This document shows positions 28,570 to 36,809 of a stretch of 64,000 nt of DNA, piece after piece. This DNA comes from Gracilibacillus suaedae (GTDB lineage Bacteria > Bacillota > Bacilli > Bacillales > Amphibacillaceae): contig NZ_JAGFVL010000020.1 in the NCBI RefSeq assembly GCF_017599345.1, positions 124,001-188,000 of the forward strand, written 5' to 3'. A program made the position numbers and the translations under genes. Each line of letters opens with the position of its first letter. Within the stretch, counting starts at the first letter, position 1. The notes beneath the pieces are model-generated. The model saw nothing but the letters and a program-made list of their open reading frames with translations. It made no database searches and was not told where the DNA came from.

Positions 28570-28941
28570 CTATCTCACAACCATTGGCCCTATTAACATC
28601 TCAATCTCTTTACCTAATAATAGTTTACAAATGTGATCATAACTAGCTTCTTTATAGTTCGCTAACAGCTGTTGTACTTTGTCCATAGAATGTTCTTGTT
28701 TTATTTTATCTATTTCTCTTTCATAAATGGATAATACATAACTATCTTTTACTTCTGGTAAAAAATCACTCGTCTCTTCATCCATAAGAAGACATCCTAA
28801 ATATTGAAAACTGTATTGCAACTGTCGAGTTAGCATTATAATATTTCTGAATTGTTCAAATTGTGCCGGATGTTCTGTTTTCAATTGTCTAATTGCATAT
28901 TGAAGGTCTTGCAATTTCTGTTTATTTACTGAAATAAGCAT
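28570..28941 (-). CDS. Small alpha-helical protein of unknown function
   Basis: A 123-residue soluble protein. ATG 28941 is chosen because AAGGAGAGGAATT lies just before it; the longer frame from 28962 overlaps no better signal. The sequence is Leu/Gln/Glu/Lys-rich and predicted almost entirely helical (for example KQKLQDLQYAIRQLKTEHP and REIDKIKQEHSMDKVQQLL). I recognise no family. It follows the thioesterase gene by 11 bp and shares its terminator, so the two form an operon. Confidence 0.7.
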   Translation of the reverse strand: MLISVNKQKLQDLQYAIRQLKTEHPAQFEQFRNIIMLTRQLQYSFQYLGCLLMDEETSDFLPEVKDSYVLSIYEREIDKIKQEHSMDKVQQLLANYKEASYDHICKLLLGKEIEMLIGPMVVR

Positions 28942-28952
28942 AATTCCTCTCC

Positions 28953-29468
28953 TTAATCCCATGGTTTTTCCAATGATATATTAGAAATCAATTCTTTATT
29001 TTGCTGTCTTTTTAAATCTCTAATCTTTACACGTTCACTGCTTGTTTCATATAAAAATTGTTCTTCCGCAGATTCGGGTTCTACTTTTGGAACTTGGACT
29101 GGCTTCTTATCCGGTCCGATTGCCACAAACGTAAAGAATGCCGTTGCAGCGAAACGTCTCTCTCCAGTATCTAAATCTTCGGCAATTACCTTGCAAAAAA
29201 TCTCCATTGAACTTGTACCTGTATATGTGACAAAAGACTCGATACAAACCGAATCCGATTGGCGAATTGGCGCAATAAAATGAACAGAATCAGTGGATGC
29301 TGTTACACACTCTTTAACTCGTGATAGTCTTCTTGCTGATAATGTCGCACATCCATCCATCTTTTTCATTAACACACCACCAAAAAGTGAATGATAATTA
29401 TTTAAATCATTGATCAAAACTTGGTCAGTTTGAACAACGCGTGTGTCTTTCATTTTTTTTGTTTCCAT
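28953..29468 (-). CDS. Acyl-CoA thioesterase (hotdog fold, YkhA-like)
   Basis: A 171-residue cytoplasmic enzyme that hydrolyses acyl-CoA thioesters. VLINDLNNYHSLFGGVLMKKMDGCATLSARRLS carries the Asn-x-x-x-x-Leu-Phe-Gly-Gly active-site pattern of the bacterial YciA/YkhA hotdog family, and SVCIESFVTYTGTSSMEIFCKV is the second conserved strand region. The ATG follows AGGGGTGACAAT. Substrate chain length cannot be told from the sequence. It is unrelated to the surrounding glycan genes. Confidence 0.9.
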   Translation of the reverse strand: METKKMKDTRVVQTDQVLINDLNNYHSLFGGVLMKKMDGCATLSARRLSRVKECVTASTDSVHFIAPIRQSDSVCIESFVTYTGTSSMEIFCKVIAEDLDTGERRFAATAFFTFVAIGPDKKPVQVPKVEPESAEEQFLYETSSERVKIRDLKRQQNKELISNISLEKPWD

Positions 29469-29660
29469 ATTGTCACCCCTGCTAATTTTCTCTAAATTTA
29501 TCCCTTACTTCTAAATTATAATCCCATAGAGTGAGCAAAGTACAATTCCGATCTAGTATGTCAAAGATAACAAAAATGCATGTAAACGATTCAAAAAAAA
29601 GAGCCCACATCGAGACTAACTCAACTGAGATATTACGGTGAGGCTCGCTCGTTTGCTAGA

Positions 29661-29897
29661 TTTGTTCTTTATTTCGATTTATTCAACAAATCTTTAATGA
29701 GGCTGCTCAGATTTGTTCTTTATCCTTGGTTATTCAACAAATCTCTAATAAGGTTACTCAGTTTTGTTCTTTATCCTTGGTTATTCAACAAATCTCTAAT
29801 AAGGTTACTCAGTTTTGTTCTTTATCCTTGGTTATTCAACAAATCTCTAATAAGGTTACTCAGTTTTGTTCTTTATCCTTGGTTATTCAACAAATCT
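29661..29897. repeat. Tandem array of about five 51-bp units
   Basis: Copies start at 29661, 29712, 29763, 29814 and 29865, exactly 51 bp apart. Copy 1 is more diverged, copies 2-4 are nearly identical, and copy 5 ends after about 33 bp. Each unit contains an inverted pair TTTGTT ... AACAAA able to form a hairpin. Since 51 is a multiple of three, a spurious open frame runs through it. The rest of the 29469-29993 gap has a possible cre-like site (TGTAAACGATTCAA, 29581-29594). Confidence 0.9.
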
Positions 29898-29993
29898 ATT
29901 AAAATTTTACTTGGATTTGTTGATTAAAATTTTATGATCTAGACTTAGCTATCTCGACAAGACAAAAAATAACCTGCCCCAATAAGGACAGAT

Positions 29994-30884
29994 TCAGTCT
30001 TCTTTCTGTTTGATTAATTTTTCTTTCGTAAACGTAATAAATTGTTTGTTGATTTGAGAAAGATAAGTCTCTTTTTTCCAAATAAATGCGAGATTCCAAG
30101 AAATAATTGGATTAACAATCGGAATTCTTTCAATATTCTTTGTAAATGATTGACTTGTACTATCTGGTAAGAGGGTAACTCCTAAATTCGTTGCCACCAT
30201 TTCTTCTAAAAAGTCAATTTGTGATGTTTCGGACACTATCTTCGGTTCAAACCCAGCGTTCTTGCATGCTTGGATGATAATGTTCCTGGATTCAAAATCC
30301 TGATTGAACATTATAAATGATTGATCTTTTAAATCTTGTATTTGTATCTGATGTTCAATTGCTAGTGGATGCTGATTAGACACAACTAGATTTAAATTAT
30401 CTTCGACAAAGGTGTAGTAATCTGCCGTCAAATGATTATTTAACACGACTACACCACAATCCAGCTCCCCATCCAACACCTTCTCTTCGATTACTTTTGA
30501 TCCGTTTTCTTCTAAATGAAAAGTAACACCTGGATACCGGTGATGAAAATCAGCTATTAATTGAGAGAAAAAGAAAGAATTAACGACAGTTGGTAAACCA
30601 ATTCGCACATGGCCAGTTTTCAAGGTCCGGATTTGATCGATTTCCTGCTCCATTTCTGTTATTTGATCTGCAATTTTTGATGCATGCATATGTAGTACTT
30701 TCCCAGCATCTGTAAGTGTAATTTTCTTTCTTGAACGGTGAAATAAAGCAACACCTAAGTCACTTTCTAACGTTTTCACAATTCGACTAAGTGCTGGCTG
30801 GGTAATATATAGGTTTTCTGCTGCTTGGGTAAAATTTTCAGTTTTACTTACTTCTAAAAAATATTGTAGGTGCTTGATATCCAA
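29994..30884 (-). CDS. LysR-family transcriptional regulator
   Basis: A 296-residue regulator. The N-terminal winged helix-turn-helix is clear (MDIKHLQYFLEVSKTENFTQAAENLYITQPALSRIVKTLE), followed by the usual linker helix and a two-lobed effector domain (GHVRIGLPTVVNSFFFSQLI, LDGELDCGVVVLN). The start is TTG after AGAGGAGGATCCAGC. No divergently transcribed target lies next to it; its neighbours are the repeat array and the GH1 gene on the same strand, so its target and inducer are unknown. Confidence 0.9.
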   Translation of the reverse strand: MDIKHLQYFLEVSKTENFTQAAENLYITQPALSRIVKTLESDLGVALFHRSRKKITLTDAGKVLHMHASKIADQITEMEQEIDQIRTLKTGHVRIGLPTVVNSFFFSQLIADFHHRYPGVTFHLEENGSKVIEEKVLDGELDCGVVVLNNHLTADYYTFVEDNLNLVVSNQHPLAIEHQIQIQDLKDQSFIMFNQDFESRNIIIQACKNAGFEPKIVSETSQIDFLEEMVATNLGVTLLPDSTSQSFTKNIERIPIVNPIISWNLAFIWKKETYLSQINKQFITFTKEKLIKQKED

Positions 30885-30929
30885 GCTGGATCCTCCTCTG
30901 ATAATTTGTCACGTCTGTAAAGAATCCCA

Positions 30930-31029
30930 CTTCAAGCTTCAAGTAACACAGGGAAGCTAAGTGGTGGGAACAGACGCTAACACCTGTTCATAGTCTTACT
31001 TTATACATAAATATTATCATATCTTGTAG
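30930..31029. repeat. Dispersed repeat, copy B
   Basis: Reverse-strand counterpart of 18864-19002: TTCAAGCTTCAAGTAACACA at 30931-30950, AACAGACGCTAACACC at 30969-30984, then blocks matching AGACTATGA and CAAGATATG. Shorter than copy A by about 40 bp. It lies upstream of the LysR gene. Confidence 0.65.
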
Positions 31030-31060
31030 AGTGATGTGGGATTGCCTTACTCTGATGTAA

Positions 31061-31093
31061 TAAAAAAGGACCTCCATTGAAGGAAGCCCTTAC
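31061..31093 (-). terminator. Probable terminator after the GH1 gene
   Basis: On the minus strand, AAGGGCTTCC / GGAGGTCCTT (imperfect stem, 6-nt loop) is followed by six T residues, just after the GH1 stop. Confidence 0.6.
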
Positions 31094-31097
31094 CATT

Positions 31098-32441
31098 TTA
31101 ATTCTCAAACCAATTATTTGCGATGGTTTGTTTATACCAATAAAAACTGTCTTTCTTGGTACGTTCTAATGTGCGGTAGTTGACGTGTACAATACCAAAG
31201 CGCATCGTATAACCTTCCGCCCATTCGAAGTTATCCATAAGTGACCACGTAATATAACCTTTTACATTCACACCTGATGCGATTGCTCGACTTAGTGCTG
31301 TTAAATGTTGCTCGAGATAATTAATACGACCAGTATCCTTTATACTACCATTCTCTGGTTCATCATTATAACAAGAACCATTTTCCGTAATATAAATGGG
31401 AATATCACCGTAACTATCCTTAATACGCATCAAAACGTTATAAAATCCTTCAGGGAAGATTGGCCAGCCGATATCTGTACGATCATAATTCATTTCAACC
31501 ATTTCCCAATCGAGCAATCCTTCATTTTCCTTATAACGAGCAATATGACCAGTGTAATAGTTAATACCAAGGAAATCTACTGGTTGATTGATTGTTTCCA
31601 TATCGCCATCCTCTATGTCTAATTCGACACCTTTTTTCTTAAACCAATCGACCATAAACTCTGGATAGGTACCTTTAAACACTGGATCCATAAACCATTC
31701 AATATACCAACCGATTTCACGATTACATGCATCAATATCTTCTTGACGATTACTATAAGGCTCCAGCCATGTCGTATTCGGCGCAAAACCAATTTCGCCA
31801 TCATTTCCAAGCTCACGGAATTTTTGTACAGTTTTTCCGTGGGCTACCAGTAAGTGGTGAGAAATTTGCGTTGCTAATTGCAGATCTTGATGACCTGGTG
31901 CATGGACCCCGATGAAGTTGGATAAAAAGGAGATACACCATGGCTCATTTAATGTTAGCCATTTTTTGATTTTCCCAGAAAACTCTTTAAACATTAGTTC
32001 TGCATAATCTACAAATGCATCAATCGTATCACGGTTACCCCAACCACCGTTATCCTGTAATGCTTGTGGCAGATCCCAGTGATAGAGCGTACACATCGGC
32101 TCAATGCCATTTTCTAATAATTTATCAACTAAACGGTGATAATAGTCTAACCCTTCTTGGTTGACTTCACCTGTACCATTAGGGAAAATTCTCGGCCATG
32201 CTACCGAAAAACGATACACATCAATGCCAAGGTCCTTCATTAACTCTACGTCTTCTTCATAACGGTGATAGCTGTCACAAGCTACATCTCCATTATCCCC
32301 GTTTACGACATTGCCAGGTGTTTTTGAAAACGTATCCCAAATTGAAACACCGCGACCACCCTCATTAGCCGCACCTTCGATTTGGTAAGATGCTGTAGCT
32401 GTACCCCATTGCATATCTTTCGGAAACTGAATAATTGCCAT
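31098..32441 (-). CDS. GH1 beta-glycosidase (beta-glucosidase or beta-mannosidase)
   Basis: A 447-residue cytoplasmic enzyme of full GH1 length. The N-terminal signature FPKDMQWGTATASYQIEGA, the acid/base motif LNEPWCISFLS and the nucleophile motif YITENGS are present, and SLMDNFEWAEGY near the C-terminus lines the sugar site. The start follows GGAGGGGTATAAC. It is the last gene of a three-gene operon with an acetyl esterase and an aldo/keto reductase under a predicted LacI operator. In this setting it probably releases glucose or mannose from imported (gluco)mannan oligosaccharides. Confidence 0.93.
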   Translation of the reverse strand: MAIIQFPKDMQWGTATASYQIEGAANEGGRGVSIWDTFSKTPGNVVNGDNGDVACDSYHRYEEDVELMKDLGIDVYRFSVAWPRIFPNGTGEVNQEGLDYYHRLVDKLLENGIEPMCTLYHWDLPQALQDNGGWGNRDTIDAFVDYAELMFKEFSGKIKKWLTLNEPWCISFLSNFIGVHAPGHQDLQLATQISHHLLVAHGKTVQKFRELGNDGEIGFAPNTTWLEPYSNRQEDIDACNREIGWYIEWFMDPVFKGTYPEFMVDWFKKKGVELDIEDGDMETINQPVDFLGINYYTGHIARYKENEGLLDWEMVEMNYDRTDIGWPIFPEGFYNVLMRIKDSYGDIPIYITENGSCYNDEPENGSIKDTGRINYLEQHLTALSRAIASGVNVKGYITWSLMDNFEWAEGYTMRFGIVHVNYRTLERTKKDSFYWYKQTIANNWFEN

Positions 32442-32461
32442 TGTTATACCCCTCCAAATAT

Positions 32462-33418
32462 CTATAATCTAGTTAAAAATTGTTGAAAAGCTTGATCGGC
32501 ATGATGTGGTAAATGTTCATGCCCATACTCATGATAAAGTGTCATCTGTTTGTCAGAACGAATTTTGTTATATACGGCAAACTGTGTAGATGGTGGACAA
32601 ATGTGATCCCTCATAGCCGTTACCCATTGTACAGATGCTTGAATTCGGTCTGCTAAATGTTGAATATCAATATATCCTAATTTCGCGAAAATTTCTTGAT
32701 GCCGCTGGTGTGTTGGATCAAAACACCGGAAAAAATAGGCAATTTCCTCATAAGCACTGTTTTGTACATCCATATTCCATGCTCTTTCATAATCAGATAG
32801 AAAAGGATAGACTGCATATAAATGTTTAACCGTCGGCTCCAGCGCTGCACAAGCAGTAGCCAGTGCCCCACCCTGTGATTGTCCATAGACACCGATGCGG
32901 TTTTTATCTACTCCTTCTATCGATTGTAAGATCCTAACTGTCTGTACGGTATCAAGAAATACGTGCCGATAATACAGTTGGTCAGGATTTCTATCTTCTA
33001 ACCCTCTAATAATATGACCTCTTAATGTAGGGCCTTTCGTTTGGAGTGTATCCTCTGATAAACCACCCTGCCCTCGGCAATCTAAAGCCAGGACAGTAAT
33101 TCCTTGCGCTGCATAAGCTAATTTATCAAGCCAATCACCACTATCTACTGAATAACCATGAAAGATAGCAATTGCTTGACTTGTTGGATGCTTAGGTTTA
33201 ACTAATTTAGCGTGGACCCGTGCTCCTCCAACCCCTGAAAAATATAAATGATAGCAGTTTGCAAAATCAGGGGTGATATCCGCTTCCTCCAAATCATAAG
33301 CTAATGAATACTGCGCCAATTCTTCTAAAGCTCGCTTCCAGTAGGCATCAAAATCTTCAGGTTTCGGATTGGTGCCATGATAGTTTTCTAATTCCTCGAG
33401 TGGCATATCTATGTGCAT
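32462..33418 (-). CDS. CE7 acetyl esterase (acetylxylan esterase/cephalosporin-C deacetylase type)
   Basis: A 318-residue cytoplasmic alpha/beta hydrolase. The N-terminus MPLEELENYHGTNPKPEDFDAYW is typical of CE7. The nucleophile Ser lies in GVYGQSQGGALA, and the acid and His are in AMRDHICPPST and YHEYGHEHLP. It removes acetyl groups from short sugar esters; with no signal peptide it would act on imported acetylated manno-oligosaccharides. It lies 20 bp before the GH1 gene and 18 bp after the aldo/keto reductase gene. Confidence 0.92.
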   Translation of the reverse strand: MHIDMPLEELENYHGTNPKPEDFDAYWKRALEELAQYSLAYDLEEADITPDFANCYHLYFSGVGGARVHAKLVKPKHPTSQAIAIFHGYSVDSGDWLDKLAYAAQGITVLALDCRGQGGLSEDTLQTKGPTLRGHIIRGLEDRNPDQLYYRHVFLDTVQTVRILQSIEGVDKNRIGVYGQSQGGALATACAALEPTVKHLYAVYPFLSDYERAWNMDVQNSAYEEIAYFFRCFDPTHQRHQEIFAKLGYIDIQHLADRIQASVQWVTAMRDHICPPSTQFAVYNKIRSDKQMTLYHEYGHEHLPHHADQAFQQFLTRL

Positions 33419-33436
33419 CGGTGTTCCCCCTTTATG

Positions 33437-34426
33437 CTAAGTTAATATACAGTTAATCGCTTGGTCTTCTTCATTGGTGAATGATAGATTTTCTACTGTT
33501 TTCCTATTTTCAATGAGTTGCTCGACATTTCGAACACCAATTAACGCCGAAGAAACCGATTTCCTTTTTAGCGCCCAAGCAATTGCCAATTGTGGAACGG
33601 ATTGACCTCTGTTATCTGCTATTTCTTTTAATTGTTGTACTTTTGCTATTCGGTCGTGTGTAATCTGATCACTAGAAATCGAGTCCACGTTTTGAGCAAT
33701 CCGGGAATCTTCTGGAATCCCATCTTGATATTTGGTACTTAAAAGCCCCTGAAATAACGGTTGATAAACAATTGCTCCAAGGCCTTCCTTTTCTAATAAA
33801 GGAAATAAACGCTTCTCCGGTTCTCTCAAAAACATCGAATATTGGACTTGATGCACAATAAAAGGCGTTCGGTATTGCTTGAATAAAGCAATGGCCTCCT
33901 CCATAATGTCGGCTGGATAATTAGAAACACCGGCATATAAGGCTTTACCTTGTTTAACAGCAGTGTCTAACGCCGAGATCGATTCCTCTAATGGCGTATC
34001 AGGATCATAACGATGTGAGTAATAAATATCTACATAATCTAAGCCTAATCTATGTAAACTCTGATCCAGGCTAGCGAGCATATATTTCCTTGAACCGCCA
34101 TCACCATATGGTCCAGGCCACATATCATAACCTGCTTTAGTTGCGATAACCATTTCATCACGATACGTCGGTAACTCTTTTCGTAAAATTTGGCCAAATA
34201 ATGTTTCAGCACTTCCATTTGGCTCACCATAATTATTCGCTAAATCAAAATGAGTAATACCATTATTAAAAGCAGTTAACAGAATGTCTTTGGCTTGTTG
34301 ATATGGAGTGTCTTCACCAAAATTACGATACAAGCCCAATGATATAGCTGAAAGTATTAAGCCACTATCACCACAACGGTTGTAAGTCATTTGTTGATAG
34401 CGTTCTTGATTTGCTATGTATGGCAT
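33437..34426 (-). CDS. Aldo/keto reductase (YghZ-like)
   Basis: A 329-residue NADPH-dependent reductase. Catalytic-type residues appear in HFDLANNYGEPNGSAETLFGQIL (Asp and Tyr), ATKAGYDMWPGPYGDGGSRKYM (Lys) and VDIYYSHRYDPDTPLEES (His). The GDGGSRKYM insert resembles the L-glyceraldehyde-3-phosphate reductase/YghZ branch. First gene of the operon, directly behind a promoter overlapped by a predicted LacI operator. Its role in mannan use is unclear; reduction of a sugar or detoxification of an aldehyde are options. Confidence 0.88.
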   Translation of the reverse strand: MPYIANQERYQQMTYNRCGDSGLILSAISLGLYRNFGEDTPYQQAKDILLTAFNNGITHFDLANNYGEPNGSAETLFGQILRKELPTYRDEMVIATKAGYDMWPGPYGDGGSRKYMLASLDQSLHRLGLDYVDIYYSHRYDPDTPLEESISALDTAVKQGKALYAGVSNYPADIMEEAIALFKQYRTPFIVHQVQYSMFLREPEKRLFPLLEKEGLGAIVYQPLFQGLLSTKYQDGIPEDSRIAQNVDSISSDQITHDRIAKVQQLKEIADNRGQSVPQLAIAWALKRKSVSSALIGVRNVEQLIENRKTVENLSFTNEEDQAINCILT

Positions 34427-34459
34427 AATCGCCCTCCTCTATTTTAGGATACCGGTTTC

Positions 34460-34493
34460 ATTATACCACACAGTTAAGTTATCGTTAACTTAA
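34460..34493 (-). promoter_or_regulatory. Promoter with overlapping LacI-type operator (reductase-esterase-GH1 operon)
   Basis: On the minus strand, -35 TTAACG (34483-34488) and -10 TATAAT (34460-34465) have a 17-bp spacer. The operator TTAAGTTATCGTTAACTTAA (34474-34493), a 20-bp palindrome with one mismatched pair, covers the -35 box. The same motif occurs at four other promoters in the window. Confidence 0.72.
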
Positions 34494-34568
34494 ACGATTT
34501 AAAACGTTGATTAATTTTATTATTATATAATTGTATGAAAATTGCAAACGTTTTTTTATGATATTTCC

Positions 34569-35012
34569 TCACAAATTCTTCTTGATAACAACTCTTTCTT
34601 TATTTTCCACATAATTATTTTTTATATAAAAGGCTTCTGCAGATCCGCCCTTAGCTGTTAATAGATAAAGACTTTGAATATCTCTTTCCTTTAATTCATT
34701 CTCCAAATATTGCAGTAATCTAGATCCATAACCTTTGCCTTGGACTTGATTATGAATACATAATTCAGCTACATAAAAAGTTAACCCTTTATCTGATTGT
34801 TTACTGTTTCCAGCAATGAACCCGATTAAATCGTCCTTTTCATATAATAGAAAGCCCAGAAATTTAGGTGTTTTCACTAAATCTACCAGTCTTTCTTTCG
34901 CATCTTCAACTGTCCACGTCTCATTCCATGGTTCATTGTTAAAAACATTTATATATAGGTCGATGCACTGTTCCACCGTATTCATATTCATTGGTACAAT
35001 TAGTTCCGCCAC
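34569..35012 (-). CDS. GNAT-family N-acetyltransferase
   Basis: A 147-residue acetyltransferase. The acetyl-CoA-binding motif is VQGKGYGSRLLQYLENEL (about residues 92-109), followed by QSLYLLTAKGGSAEAFYIKNNYVENKE. The start is GTG, with TAGGAG 8 nt upstream. It is monocistronic, placed between the mannan operon terminator and the reductase operon. The acceptor substrate is unknown. Confidence 0.85.
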   Translation of the reverse strand: MAELIVPMNMNTVEQCIDLYINVFNNEPWNETWTVEDAKERLVDLVKTPKFLGFLLYEKDDLIGFIAGNSKQSDKGLTFYVAELCIHNQVQGKGYGSRLLQYLENELKERDIQSLYLLTAKGGSAEAFYIKNNYVENKERVVIKKNL

Positions 35013-35120
35013 TTTAAACGCTCCTATCTATATTAGGGATTGATGTTCCCAAGCGTATATGATGTCCACCATTTTTGCAACAAACTGATTTACTTCATAT
35101 AATAAATAATACGTTAACGC

Positions 35121-35179
35121 AAAAAAAGTAGTTCGTTTTGGAACAATTAATTGTTTGTACTCCAAAACGGAACTACTTT
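35121..35179 (-). terminator. Long terminator closing the mannan operon
   Basis: On the minus strand, AAAGTAGTTCCGTTTTGGA pairs with a nearly matching arm (CCAAAACGAACTACTTT) across an 18-20 nt loop and ends in seven T residues, 7 nt after the SGNH hydrolase stop. Confidence 0.85.
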
Positions 35180-35185
35180 CTCCTA

Positions 35186-35803
35186 CTATTTTGCTCGTTT
35201 TTCTACCGCTTCGATCCACGTTTTTGCCATCAACATATTTCCGGCACTATTCATATGAACACCATCTGTTGTCAGTCCGTAACTGCTATTTGCCGCTAAA
35301 TACTGGACAAATGCTCTATGTGCAGGGACTAATACGGCCTGGTATTCATTAGCTAATTGGTTGACGATCTCCACATACTTTTTAAGTAATTGATTTCCTT
35401 CTGATTGGAGATTCTCTTCAATAACAGTCGGTTCCATTAAAATCAATTGACATGACTTTACTTGATCTAATAACTGACGATAGGTCGCCTCAAATGCTTC
35501 CGGTGATACTTGTTCCATTCCCGGATGATCTAATTGACGCCAAACATCATTAATCCCAATCGAGATCGATACAACGTCAGGCGTTAAATTAGTAACATCC
35601 TGTTGCCATCGCTCTGTCAAATCGATAATCCGATCGCCACCAACACCTTTGTTAAATATCTCAAAATTCTTCTCAGGTGCACTTACACGCAAATAATCAT
35701 GTAGTAGTCTTACATAACCAGTGCCAATTCCTTCTGAATCCTCATATCTTCCCCATTCCGTTATACTGTCACCAATAAAAACTATTCGTTTTCCTAGTTC
35801 CAT
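35186..35803 (-). CDS. SGNH/GDSL hydrolase, probable oligosaccharide acetylesterase
   Basis: A 205-residue cytoplasmic esterase. The four SGNH blocks are visible: FIGDSITEWG (Ser), GVGGDRI (Gly), SIGINDVW (Asn) and TDGVHMNSAG (Asp-x-x-His). ATG 35803 is preferred over 35809 because AAGGAG lies 7 nt upstream. Last gene of the seven-gene mannan operon, 11 bp after the GH113 stop region. It probably removes acetyl groups from imported mannan oligosaccharides, complementing the CE7 esterase. Confidence 0.9.
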   Translation of the reverse strand: MELGKRIVFIGDSITEWGRYEDSEGIGTGYVRLLHDYLRVSAPEKNFEIFNKGVGGDRIIDLTERWQQDVTNLTPDVVSISIGINDVWRQLDHPGMEQVSPEAFEATYRQLLDQVKSCQLILMEPTVIEENLQSEGNQLLKKYVEIVNQLANEYQAVLVPAHRAFVQYLAANSSYGLTTDGVHMNSAGNMLMAKTWIEAVEKRAK

Positions 35804-35814
35804 TACCATTCTCC

Positions 35815-36798
35815 TTACGGTTTACTAACGAGTGTCTTTTCTTTATTATACCATTTTTTTACAATATACTCTGCTCTTTTACCGTAAATATCAAAATCGA
35901 GATCTTTTTTGGCATCTTCTAAAGGATACATTGTAGTTTTCCAGTCCCACCAGAAGAATCCTGCGAACCACGGTTTATCCCAAAATACTTGAAAGACAGA
36001 CTCATAAAAGTTTGCCTGTTCATCTTCATCAAAAGGTAAATGTGTATGCTCAAAATCCCAAGGCATGGTGGCACAACCTAATGCACTGCGACAACCGATT
36101 TCCATGAAAATGATCTGTTTGTTGTATTGTTGAGAAAGTTTTTCTAGCTTAACACTTATTTGTTCCCACTTTTTCACCATATTTTCTACCGAATCACCAG
36201 GCTTGTCTGCTACTGGATAATAAGCACTTGTCCCGATAAAATCAACGGCATCAAACCATTCGACACCTTCTTCTTTTCCATGATTCGCATTATATATAAT
36301 CGGTCCATTATACAGACGTCGAACCTGTTCAATCACCAGTCGCCATCTGTCAACTTGATGTTCTGTGTTTATCATTTCACAGCCAATACAGAACATTTCA
36401 CATTCAAGCTCTTCTGCTAGTTCTGCATAATGTATTAAGAAATTAGTGTAAGATTTGAACCATTGATTCCAGTCACTTTCAGCTTCCTCTGGAAAACCAA
36501 TTCGCGCTCTCCATATACCGTCACGACAATTCACAACCGGTTTCAAGCAAACTTTCAAACCTAATGATTTAGCCTGTTTTACCGCAAATATGATATCACG
36601 ATCTGTCATCGTATGGCCGTAATCAAAATGAATATCTGTGGAATGATACGTATCTTGCAAGGCAAAAAATGATAACGCAATCCATTCACTGCCTGTAGCT
36701 TTTAGTTTTGTTAAGGAATCAACAGCAGCTTCTGTTTGATAAGCCCCTCTTGTCGTATTCCAACCATATGTCATACCTTTAATAAAAATTTCCTGCAT
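35815..36798 (-). CDS. GH113 beta-mannanase-type enzyme, copy 1
   Basis: A 327-residue cytoplasmic glycosidase. FIKGMTYGWNTTRGAY at the N-terminus, GLKVCLKPVVNCRDGIWRA, CIGCEMINTEHQVDRWR (likely acid/base Glu) and IIFMEIGCRSALG (likely nucleophile Glu) fit GH113, whose members cleave beta-1,4-mannan. ATG 36798 is preferred (GAGG 9 nt upstream); in-frame TTG 36813 and ATG 36807 overlap the end of the GH2 gene. No signal peptide, so it probably trims imported oligosaccharides. A paralog lies on the other side of the GH2 gene. Confidence 0.9.
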   Translation of the reverse strand: MQEIFIKGMTYGWNTTRGAYQTEAAVDSLTKLKATGSEWIALSFFALQDTYHSTDIHFDYGHTMTDRDIIFAVKQAKSLGLKVCLKPVVNCRDGIWRARIGFPEEAESDWNQWFKSYTNFLIHYAELAEELECEMFCIGCEMINTEHQVDRWRLVIEQVRRLYNGPIIYNANHGKEEGVEWFDAVDFIGTSAYYPVADKPGDSVENMVKKWEQISVKLEKLSQQYNKQIIFMEIGCRSALGCATMPWDFEHTHLPFDEDEQANFYESVFQVFWDKPWFAGFFWWDWKTTMYPLEDAKKDLDFDIYGKRAEYIVKKWYNKEKTLVSKP

Positions 36799-36809
36799 GT
36801 TACTCATCC

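Noticed and set aside
29661-29897. A CRISPR array
   Set aside because: Units are contiguous 51-bp tandem copies without unique spacers.
29697-29927. A 76-codon open frame with a repeated hydrophobic peptide
   Set aside because: It runs through the 51-bp tandem repeats and stays open only because 51 is divisible by three. No ribosome binding site precedes it.
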